From the NCBI RefSeq assembly GCF_032854445.1, contig NC_088300.1, forward strand, positions 49,200,984 through 49,264,983: 64,000 nucleotides of DNA, in the 5' to 3' direction. This stretch comes from Liolophura sinensis (taxonomy: Eukaryota; Mollusca; Polyplacophora; Chitonida; Chitonidae). Positions 1-12,500 of this stretch are shown one piece after another. The notes below the pieces were generated by a model. It saw only the letters and a list, made by a program, of their open reading frames with translations. It did not search any database and was not told the DNA's origin. A program made the position numbers and the translations under genes. The first letter of the stretch is position 1; the number at the start of each line of letters is the position of its first letter.

Positions 1-470
1 AAAGGTTGACACAAAAAACCCAAGAACGTACTATTGACTCTTTTGGTGGTACAGAAAGGCATTTTTAAAAGCATTTTTCACTTGTGTCAAACAGAAAGAA
101 GAAAATGCTCTTCTTGTGGTAGTGATGGTACTAATGTATTTGCAGTTGTTTAGCAAAGTGTCAGATGCTTTTGTCAGGTGCTTAACAATGATTCTAGCTT
201 ACTGGAACTTTGATAAGCCTGAACTTTTTGGAGATCACTGGGGATTTTGTACATGCTGAAAATTCTGAACATGCTAAACAAGAAAGGCCCAAAAATACAC
301 TGAGCAAATATCAAACCTATCTGAAACTGCTTTAAAAAGTGAAACTCAGCAACAAACAGGAACAAAAAACAACCAACTAAAATAAAACCTATAAAAAGCA
401 ACAATTATACATTGTACATCAACTGCAGAACTTGTAGAAAACCATGCGTCTCTGGACGGCCTTTACTTAC

Positions 471-545
471 ACATCAAGAGGCTGGACTACACCTGAGTCA
501 ATGGTAGGTAGCAACTTAGTACTTTCCTTTGTCTCATCTAAACCT
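471..545 (-). CDS. PROM1: Prominin tail exon T7
   Basis: 75 nt, frame-neutral, acceptor GGTTTTATAG, donor GT|GTAAGT. It encodes [18 protein letters not shown] and VVQPLD. It is the last copy in the window. No AATAAA was found on the minus strand in the remaining 470 bases, so the true terminal exon probably lies further left unless read-through of a tail exon supplies the stop. Confidence 0.75.
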
Positions 546-3500
546 CTATAAAACCACAAAAGGACAAATGATTTCCCTGTACTTTTCACAGAAACTCACC
601 TAACATCACACATAGTCAAGAAACTAATATGGGCTTTGGTGGCAAAGACAATATTTAAAGAGCTGTGTAAACAACTCAAACAGCACGTTGTTGTTGAACA
701 TGTTGTTCATTGCCAGATGTCCAAATTAGGCTAATGGCTAGTGCTTCATGTGGCCAAAAGGGTATATACTTATGTTTTCACTGTTTGGTGAAATGTCATG
801 AAATTCAATGCTTTGGCCAGCTGCTATACAATGTGGAGATATATACTGTAACTTTTACACAGGTTGAACTTGTCGACAAGAAAAGCCAAGAAATGCACTG
901 AACAAATATCAAACCCATTTGAAACAATATGTTTCCTTAAAAAAATTGAACTCCACAATAAGCAGAGCGAAACAACTAACCAATATAAAACTCCATCCGC
1001 ACATGGCCCAAATCTGCTATACGAGTAAATACTAATTTACACATGATCGCTGACCTTGCAAAGAGAAATGTGTCCTCTGGATGGCTATAACTTACACATC
1101 ATGAGGTGGGATCACAAATGAATCATCTTTAGGAAGCAATTTACCACTTTCTTTTGCCTCATCTAAATCTCAGTAAAACCACAGAAAGTGGACAAAATTA
1201 TTTTCAACTATTACACAGTATACAAAACCATGAAAAAAGTAAACATTTGGCAGAATTACATTCTTTACCCTGATCCTTCCAAGTTTTGGGACAGATATTA
1301 GTAGAGCTGTAAACCGAATATTACATTTCTTTCCCAGTTTTTCGGAACAGTAAAGATATGAGTTAAGTCATGTAAGTTATAATATAACTGCATGAATTGC
1401 AGATTCTGCTGAAAGCGAGGCGTCTCTGGATGGTCTCCACTTACACATCAAAACTGAGTCACATGTGGCACTCAACTTAGCACTTTCCTTTGCTTCACCT
1501 AAATCTCTATAAAACCACAGGAAATAAAAGATTAAGAAGATTTATTCTGACTATGTGTAAATAAAATCCAACGAGACTTAATAAATGGAAACTAAGACAG
1601 CATATAAAAGGATGATAAAACTACACACATGTATTTATAAGAATACACCCTTTGTGTCAGGTGGGTGAATGAAAATGTTAGAACCTGGCATGTTTTGCTG
1701 GCAGAGAAAGGTACTTTAAAATGCATATGACACTGGTTTGCCAAACGTCCTAGGCACCATCTGCCAATCACAGTCTTACCGGGGGTAAGTGCTTGATCTC
1801 TAATGTACCCCATGCTCTTCATGTGGAAAAAAGGTACATACTAATGTCAGAGTTTACATTTCTTCTCTTTTGGAGGTAAATTGTTAGCAAATCCAATGCT
1901 TTGGCCACCTTCTATACAATGAGGAGATTACTGAAACTTTTGCACATGGTGAACTTGTAAACAAGAGAGGACCAAGAAATATATGGAACAAACCCATCTG
2001 AACTCAAGAAGTCAAACAAGAAAGAACAAAACAATGACCCAATATAAAATTCAGTACACACAAAACCTCTCACAGACATTTTCTGGTAAAATGTACATAA
2101 ATTCAGTGATTTGGGCAGCTACAACCACAGTGAGGAGATCTCTCAAACTGGTACATGGTACAAATATCAAACCCATCTGATGTTATAATCTCCTTTAAAG
2201 CATCAGTAATAAAAAGAACAAATCAATAACAACCGATAGGAAATTCCATCTGCACATTACCACAGGTAACACACGTAAAAAATCAATTACACATGAACTG
2301 CAGACTGTGCAGAATGCCATGTGACTCGATCTGGGTGGCCTAAACTTACACATCACCAGGCTTGATCACTCCTGAACCATCTGTAGGAAGCAGTTTACCA
2401 CTTTCCTTTGTCTCATCTAAATCTCTAGAAAACCACAGAAAGAGAGGACCAAATGATTTTTTCTTTTGAGTTTCAAATAAAATCAAATAACTCTTAAATG
2501 AAAAACCAAGACAGTAAATGGAACAATGATAGGTGAGAAAGTTGAGCAGCGCTATTTGATTGTAAATTTTGTTATGTGCTACATCAGTGGAATGACGTTT
2601 GACACACCCACTACACATGACCTCTGATACACACATGAATAACAGGAAAGTCAAAAAACTGATGAGCATAAGATGTTTGGTGATGAAGAAAGACAATTTT
2701 AACAGGATGTGCATTTGTGCCGAGCAACCCTGATGGTGCCTATCCAGCATGTTGTTAAGCGCCTGACGTCCAAAGTTGACCGACAATGTAGCTCTTCATG
2801 TGGCCAAAAGGGCACATGCTAATGTCTTTGTGTTCTGGTAAAATGTCAGTAAAAACTCAATGCTTTTGTTAACTGCTAAACAATGACATTACTGGAACTT
2901 TTGTACATGCTAAACTTTTAAACAAAACCAAGAAAATAAATGAAACAAATATAAAACTCTTCTGAAACTGCAGAGTCTTTTTCAAAAAAGCCAAACTAAC
3001 CAACAAGCAGAACAACCAACCAACCAATATCCAACTCCATATACACATAACCTCCAACAGAAATCTGCAATACATGTAAATTATAGTTTGCAAAAAGCCA
3101 TGTGTCTCAGGATGGCCTTAACTTACAAATCAACAGGCTGGATCACATCTGAGTCACGTTTAGGAATTAACTTAGCACTTTCCTTTGTCTCATCAAAATC
3201 TCTACAAAACCAAGCAAAAAGAGAGACAAAGTGATTTATTAAAAAAAAGGTGTGAAATAAAATCCAATATCACTTAAATGGAATACTAAGACAGTACATG
3301 AAACCATGATAAAACCACGAATTACAGGTGTTGTGTCACATGGGTGAATGACAGGTGAAAATGTTGAGCACTACTGTTTCATTGCAAATTTTGTTATAAA
3401 GTGCTGCTTCAATAAAAATGATATGTTTGACAAACCCATTACAAATGCACCCAGATACACATATGTAGACGAAGAAAGTCAAAACCTTAAAACTATTGCC

Positions 3501-6500
3501 TGTTTGGTGACTTTAAAAGCATTGGCATTTATGCCGCATGTCCGCTGTGTTGTTAAGCACTTGACGTCCAAAGTTGGTCCACCTATTAATATGGGGAAAA
3601 GAGTACATTCTAATGTCTTTGTGTTTTGGTAAAATGTTAGCAAAAGCCCAAGGATTTGTTAGCTACTGTACAACAATAAGGAGATTACTCAAAATTTTTG
3701 ATGTGTTGAACTTATAAACAAGATCAAGAAATAAATGGAACAAATATCAAAAAAATCAAATATCTGAAACTAGTCTGCTTCAAAAAAGTCAAACTAACCA
3801 ACAAGCAGAACAACCAACCAATATCCAACTTCATCCACACATAACCTCCAACAGAAATCTGCAATGCATGTAAATTATAATTTGCAAAAAGCTATGTGTC
3901 TCAGGATGGCCTTAACTTACAAATCAACAGGCTGGATCACACTTGAGCCTCGTGTAGGAATCAACTTAGCACCTTCCTTTGTCTCATCTAAATCTCTATA
4001 AAACGACAGAAGAGTACAAATGAATTTTACAAAAAAAAAATACAACACTTTAATGAAAAACTACGACAATATGTGAAACAATGGTAAATCTACATATCTG
4101 AAAGAACTGCACGTTTTTTCACATGTGAAAATGTTGAGCAACATAGTCTGGCAATACATATCTTCCAAGAGCTACTTCAGTGAAGTGACAGGTTTGACAA
4201 ACCCACTACAAATGCATAACACTGTATATGTATAACAGGAAAGTAAAAAGCCTTATAAATAAGGGATTTTTGGCAGCAAAGAGTCATTTTAAACACATGC
4301 TCCACTTCTGCTCCAGCATGAGCCCTGGAATCAAATGTCTGTTCTACATCGCTTGATCTCCAAAGTATGCTAATCTCTTCATGTGGCAAAAAGAATACAT
4401 ATATTATTATTTTTTTTTCTTGTTTTATTCCGTGGGGGTGGGGAGAGATGTCAATAAATTCATTTATCACTTTGACGAACTGCTATACATTGAGGAGAAT
4501 TTTTCACCTGCTGAACTTGAAAGTTGGAAAGGCCAAGAATAATACACTGAATGGTTTAAAAAATCAAACTCAGAAACAAACAGAACAAAAAAAAAAAACC
4601 CGCAAAAAAACATGAAACTTAATACACACATAACCTCTATCTGCAATACGTGTAAATAAATAATTTACACATAAACTGCAGACTGTGCAGAAAGTTAGGC
4701 GTCTCCGGATGGCCTGAACTTACACATCAATGGGCTGGATCACAACCGAATCAAGACTTGGAATCAATTTAGCACTTTCCTGTGCCTCATCTACAGGTAT
4801 GTATCTATAAAACCACAGAAAAGAGTACAAATGGTTTTCCTGACATCTTAAAGAAAATCAAATGCTATATGAAAAGAAAATTTAAATAGTATAAGAAAGC
4901 TTGATAAATCCAGATATTTCACAGATTTACCAGTACACGTACATGTGTTGTATCACCCGAATGACTGACAAGTGAAAAGGCTAAGCAACAACTATTTGAC
5001 AGTAAATATAGCCTTAACAATTATATACACAGTGGTGAGCATCCCTGAGCCCATATGCAATATCCTTCATAAATATGCTGTTCACACACGTAGCTATCCA
5101 CGAAAATCATGTCTGCTTTATCATGACCTACTGTATCGACTTGAAGGACTCGGGGACAATGAGGGTGGGTAAATCTACAAATCTCCTGTCCAAGACTGGG
5201 ATTGAACCCTCTTGTGCCTAAAGTTTGAGGTCACACAGTGTAAACATAAGAGTGATACTTGATTATGTACATGTGCAGGTATTTTAATTCAGAAATACAC
5301 AGAAGTGTTCACTTTCACTATGCAATGGATTTGCATTGATTTTTTCAATAATTCTTCACATCGTTTTCCAAATTAAAGAATACGTGTGATAACAACAGGC
5401 TGTGGAGGACATCGAAACTGACATATCAATTAATACTTGTACACCAAAGGTGGAAAGATGAAGTATTAATCCCCATTAGAGCTCATATGGAGAAGCCATG
5501 GACTCCGACTAAGTTTAACCTGTAGAGAAAATGTTAGATATATCTACCTGTATATAACTATCATAGCCACTTTTGGCAATCAAGGGAGATAACCTATCCT
5601 TACCTGCCATCCAGGTGGTGCATGCGTCGGAAATGTTTTGAAAGTTTCACAGCGAACACGATGCTTACAGTGAAGAAGAATATACACCAGCCCAAGGCCA
5701 ACCAAATCGCATTCTGAAATTTGAAAGGCAAACACTTTCATTCATAAACCATTTAATACCTTCACACTACATTTTCCTCCAGATTTTTATTTGAACTGGT
5801 GTTGACTGGGTCGGAATGCCATCCTGATTGAAATATTTGTAGAAGTAGGCTCATGTATTGCTGTTGTAGTTAGCACTTATGAAGTCTTTTCTGTAACTTA
5901 GCCTGAATGTGCTTTATCTTGCCTGTTACAGGGCTGCAGTGTATTGATGAGTGGTACAATCCACTAACCTACATGTGGTACAGATAACACGAACATGTCA
6001 TTTCTGTCGCATGTGAAAAAGGTTGCTTCATTCCTAACTATAAAGTCAGGAATGAACAGAAGAGGTGGCAAATGTATACTCAAGTATATTCAGAGGGCAA
6101 TATACAGAATATTAAACGTAGGGTAGACCAAAGATATGTACCAACCACACGTGTCAACACAATCAACGTAACCTGTCACTTTCATGATTCTCCCCTAATT
6201 ATAAGTTGTGAAGATGTGAGCGAATTACAAAAATCTGACCTGTGCATGTATATGGCGCTCCTTTTATCAAGATGGAGGTGTAACTAATTTAGAGATTTTA
6301 TACCTAGAATATGCCAAAGTTATGTATACAGATCAAGCTGGGTTTACTTAACTTGATGTGAGCAACCACATACTTAATCTGCCCACAAAAAATTTATCAA
6401 AATTATTGGGCACATAACGGAACGATCAATCAGAATTATCAAAGAACTGATATGAATTGATGACACTGGCTTTTGAAACTTAATTTAATCAAATTATTGG

Positions 6501-9500
6501 GCACATAACGGAAACGATCAATCAGAATTATCAAAGAACTGATATGAATTGATGACACTGGCTTTTGAAACTTAATTTAATCAAATTATTGGGCACATAA
6601 CGAAACGATCAATCAGAATTATCAAAGAACTGATATGAATTGATGACACTGGCTTTTGAACTTAATTAATCAAATTATTGGGCACATAACGGAACGATCA
6701 ATCAGAATTATCAAAGAACTGATATGAATTGATGACACTGGCTTTTGAAACTTAATTTAATCAAATTATTGGGCACATAACGGAACGATCAATCAGAATT
6801 ATCAAAGAACTGATATGAATTGATGACACTGGCTTTTGAAACTTAATTTAATCAAATTATTGGGCACATAACGGAACGATCAATCAGAATTATCAAAGAA
6901 CTGATATGAATTGATGACACTGGCTTTTGACAACTTAATTTAATCAATTATTGGGCACATAATGGAACGATCAATCAGAACTATCAAAGAACTGATATGA
7001 ATTGATGACACTGGCTTTTGAAACTTAATTTAATCAAATTATTGGGCACATAACGGAACGATCAATCAGAATTATCAAAGAACTGATATGAATTGATGAC
7101 ACTGGCTTTTGAAACTTAATTTAATCAAATTATTGGGCACATAACGGAACGATCAATCAGAATTATCAAAGAACTGATATGAATTGATGACACTGGCTTT
7201 TGAAACTTAATTTAATCAAATTATTGGGCACATAACGGAACGATCAATCAGAATTATCAAAGAACTGATATGAATTGATGACACTGGCTTTTGAAACTTA
7301 ATTTAATCAAATTATTGGGCACATAATGGAACGATCAATCAGAACTATCAAAGAACTGATATGAATTGATGACACTGGCTTTTGAAACTTAATTTAATCA
7401 AATTCAGATAGTATTATGAGCATTTATAGATTGGAAAGCAACCACAAATAATAATAAAATAATATCAAATATGTAAAAACTTGAGCACAAACTGGTCTGC
7501 TTTTCCAACCTAATCTGAGGTTTAACAAAGTAACAGTGTACTCAAAGTTTTATTAAATTAAAAATATAATCATTAAATATGCAAAGCTTATGCAAGGATC
7601 AAACTAGTTTTCAAATCTGATGTGGGGGGCCACATGATGAACCCTAAACATAAAAATCCTATCAAATCAGATAATATTTAAAGCAATTCTTCTGCAGCAA
7701 GCTATGATAAATAAGAAAGTAAGTTTCATGATTTTCCTCCTGGGTAGTGTTCAAGATATACTGATATCCACGACCCACAGGAGAAGCAACTGTTACATGT
7801 ATATTTCACCCTCTTTTCAACAGTGGGCACAATTACAGTGTCTAACAACATAAACAATGAAATAAGAATACTTACAAAGGCATCCAGAGTGTATTTGCAA
7901 ACTCCAATGGTAAACATGTCAGCAAACAGCTTGTAAACAATATCACATTTTCCCATGTCATATTTTACCTGCAAATCACCATAAAATTTTATTAATTATA
8001 ACCCAGAAAATCCAGGGTCCACTAAGGTATGTATAAATTTGTTTTTTCATTCTTCTTTGGCAAATATTATTGACATAAGCCAGTGGTAATTATTAGAAAA
8101 ACTTTAAGTAGGAAGCCCGATTTTATAAAAGTTATTAATGCAGTTTAGTGAAAGGGCATTTCTCCAAACCTTTATGAAATGGTTTATTTCATTGGGGTTT
8201 AATATTGTACTTAAGAATATTTCACTTGTACAATGACAATCAGTTTTACAGGTGGAAAGCCTGGAGTAAGCCACTGACCTTTGGCAAGTTATTGACAACC
8301 TTTTCCACAAATGACCTACACATGTAAGACATTGCTGGAAGGTAAATGAACTTCAATAAACTTCATGACAGAACACACAAATGTCCACAGGAGAGCTGAG
8401 AACTGCCAACTGCTTATTGCCAGCAAGGCTACAAGTTCATTGAAGGCCATTATGAACTACTCTAACGTGAAAATGTTATACACTTTTGACCTTCATGAGC
8501 GCTGTACAAGCCACACAAGAATGTCTACAGAAAATTCTTGACAAATATTGTTGATTTCACAGAGGTGTGACCGTTGATGTAAAAACTATAACTTACAGCA
8601 TCCAAGGTGTAATTAATAAAAGTATCGAGGGTTCTTGTAACCCTGCCAATGTATTTCTCAGTTTCCTTGAAGAAAAAAAAAAAAAAACAGAATAAAGATC
8701 CTGATGTGTTAATTAGTACGACAGATGAACATAAGGCACGCAACCATAGACTGATTATTGATCTATTCTCAGTAAATCACTCAAATACAACTATCATGAG
8801 AGCTTCCCCTATTATCTTCGTTGTTCTGTCAGCTTAAGACACATACATGCATGACTGGCTTGGTTTAATATCCCCCCCCCCCCACAACGTTTCATAAAAG
8901 AAAAAGATATTATGCACTTACTTATTTAGTTGTTTACATATTATTGTGTATTCTTAATATTATTTTCTTCAGTTATGTTGGATACATTGTTTAATTGCAA
9001 TTTATACAGTCATGTTGTATACATTGTTTTAATTGCAATTTATACACAGTCATGTTGTATACATTGTTTAATTGCAATTTATACACAGTCATGTTGTATA
9101 CACTGTTTAATTGCAATTTATACACAGTCCCCCTCTCTACTAGAAAATAAGACAAGTCTAGAAAACAATGGCATAGGTTCATCTAGTATCATATCTACTT
9201 GACACATGTAACAGATATTTCAGAACGTTTCAGAGCCACAGACACACTCCAATGATGAAGATTCTTGTAACGTGAGAATTCTCACAATCAGAGCTAGATA
9301 TGAAACTTAACAGAGGTTGTCCCAAACATGTTACTGAATGCACCACCTAATAAGTTTACCTAATTGTGACATATCCTACTGTTTCCACTCCATCAGCAAA
9401 GCCACTTTAATACTGAGATGCTTTTCGTTTACCTGTGATTTATTTGAATTATCTGATTGATGTTTTACGCCGTACTCAAGAAAATTTCACTAATATGACT

Positions 9501-12500
9501 GCGGCCATCATTATGGTTGAAGGAAACCGGGCACAGTCTAGGGGAAACCCATGACCATCCACAGGTTGCTGGAAGACCTTTCCATGTATGGTCGAAAAGG
9601 AAGCCAGCATGAGCTGCTTTACCTGTGATAAGAGAGGCGTGGCATCATTGTTCAGGAAATCTTCTGTATTCCTCAGACTTGCGTTCAATTTGTCAACATC
9701 AACCTAGTTGAAGAAAAAACAACATGGAACACTTATTTGAGTGTTTAATGCCTTGGTCTACAATTTTTATAATCATATTTCTCCACAAACTTGTTTGATG
9801 TATTATACTATTTAAACCCACCTTTCGACTTTATTCAACAACAGTTTTATCTTATAAGAAAAGACAACAATGCAGGTATGTATCAACAGAGTACCACAAT
9901 TTTGTCCATAGCCTGAGAATGAATCGGTTTCAACAGTGATGTCATACCTTTCATGTTTTGAACTTCTGCCCTATAGGCTAAAGGATTTTAGAATATGAAT
10001 ACAAAACTAATACAAAACAAGGGTTATGAGAAAGCTGACAGCACGCTGGTAATGACTTCAATACAAATGGCAGCCTAAGTTGATAGACCATTTAAATTCA
10101 TTTGGAACAGGTAGTGTCTTTATGGTGTGCACACTGTGCGGGCATTGGTATGAACACCATGTTTAGATCGTGCTGAACAATTTTCCATCATATGAAAACG
10201 AGGAGTGGTTAGGGTTTACACAGGGCGGATTTCCACCGCTCTATTATCTGGTGCTGCTCACAGAGACGACTTGCCAAAGACAAGCAAGCCCTCTCACCCC
10301 ATCTATTATACTTAAACAGGTCAACCAGTTGTTACACTAATCTCTTAGTGCTGAGCAATAAGAGAGGATTCTGCAACTACCTCTATTAAAGTCTTAGGCA
10401 CACCATGCTTAGTATCACCTGTATGATTAAAGACTAAAAAAGTAATTTTAAACAATGTTCAACAGTGTACGTTTATACAATGTTGTGCAGAATGTCAACA
10501 CTTTCTTTGGTGAAATGTAGCTGATCAGCCCAAACATAAAAGCTTACCCTGGTCAACTACAGTACTGGCTTGGACAGAAATCAGTCCAAAAACTGATAAT
10601 TTGAAACTAAATGCAAACATCCCTAATTTATCACCAAAATCAGTAAGTGTCCAAATCATGTTCATCATTTTCAACAAGTTTCACAAAGATGATGTGAAAA
10701 ATGTCAGGCTAGCAGACCCAAAACAGAGAACCTTTCTCAACTGACCTAAGCAAAAAAGGCCTACTCTGGACACCAACACCAACTTTTTCCCCCCGTACTC
10801 ACAATACCTCATCTTACTTTGTAACAGCAAGCTAATAGCAACAGATAAAGTATTTGCTATCTTTTGTTTCTTTCCATGTAAATTTACATATACTTACAAC
10901 CACCTGGTTCTTCTGGTTATGTAGGGTTGCAACGTGTGTCTTCAAGGAATTCTGCAAAATGGAAAGATTTCCATTTATTAAATGAGTGGATATACTAAAT
11001 CATTAAAGAATTTACAATAATACATCACACCAATCTTGTCAGCTATGACAGAAATATCTTACCATACACTAAATCCAGTAGACCAGATTCACTGTCATTT
11101 ATCATTTTAGCTCAATTTCTACTTAAATTTGTAACAAGAGTCCATAAATATGAAGCTGTTGCCCTCCAACACATATCACGTCTGTAGCCCTGAACAGTGT
11201 TCTAAAAACACAGACATTTGCCTACATTATTGCCCAGCATACTTTTACCTAGAGATATTCTGTTCACAAGAGTTAAACAGCCAAACATGAACATATGACC
11301 TAAGAGAATAGATCAAAGCCCCATTTCCAAACAGATCAAACACAGAAGACCCCCACCAGAGACACCAAGTATGCAATTCCATTCCATTTGGCTCAACAGC
11401 TTCCAAAATACAAGCCATGAACTCTGACTTTACAAGTAATGTCAACAGTTGTGCAGACCACATTGTAATACACTAAATACCGCTAAGTGGTTTGGAGAAA
11501 TAGTATTAGAAGTAACTCTAACATGAAAAAGTACCGGTATGTCATTTGGGATTGGATGCACTCCAACACTCTTTGGAGTAGGCACCCGTGAATCCCTGTG
11601 TAAAGTTCCACTTAATTTGACTAAATGGGTTTCTTAATAGCTTTAGAAGCCATATATAAACTCAAAACCTGAAAAAATAGTTCAAAGGTCACTTGCGCAT
11701 ACATCTCTTACTGCAAAAAACCCAATGATGCCTTAACAATTCCTTAACTCTTGGCCTACTGTGTAAATGTACTTACTTTATAACTAATCTGGAGTTTCCC
11801 CTAGAACTGGGCATAAACTTACCACAGATGTTTGCAGATCTTGTAATTCATTGGCTGCAATGTTGTCCAGTGAGGCAGCATGATTATACAGGTCCTATTA
11901 ACAAAAAAATGTTACCCTCTTTACAAACATAACAATATCCTCATTACATTTAACATTATTCTCTGCTTTCATCATTTGAACTATTGCATGACAAGAATGC
12001 TATTAATTATACAAACTGTGGCAATGTGGAGAATTCATTCTCTTGTTTATGTGAAAAACTACAAGCATATGTTATAGGCACTTTATATGGTGTACAGGAT
12101 GATTCGAGGCTAAATTGTACATCAAGAGCAAATTGCAAAAAACCACATCAACATAAAGTGAGCATCAGGACAAAGACCACTGAAAATTGTAAATCAAAAT
12201 ATGGGAGATGTTTTTTTTTTTAGATTTTTTGCAGTTTAATGCTGTTAGACTTTCGAAATGTGAGGGAGGCTGTATGGATGATACTGTCAGTGAAAAGGTA
12301 CTCACCTACAGGTGAATTTTATGAGAACATAACTTAAGTACTGTTTTACCTGTAGGGAGATAGCAGTTATTCCAATATTAAATTCTGTGTTTTTAAGAAA
12401 TCCCCCAAACATCTGTATGATTCATAAACCTAATCATACTTGAAAAGCCTTCACACATGTACTTCATTATTTAGTTTGTAATTCTTTCATTGATTGGTGT

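Larger units (their letters stand above)
230..4880 (-). repeat. Tandem segmental duplication carrying the tail exons (7 copies)
   Basis: Blocks of roughly 0.3-0.9 kb, most near 0.8 kb, each hold one tail exon plus similar intron. Shared landmarks are ACAAATATCAAACCCATCTG (near 300, 905, 2160, 2945, 3735), the CATGTGGCAAAAAG-like stretch, and GGATGGCC just 3' of each exon. Exon starts lie at 4804, 3995, 3201, 2424, 1506, 1170 and 545. An extra partial block without an exon lies near 2080-2200. Confidence 0.8.

Noticed and set aside
2346-2786. 146-codon minus-strand frame ending in the tail exon T4
   Set aside because: Only its last 25 codons match the tail-exon consensus; the rest is intron upstream of a clear acceptor.
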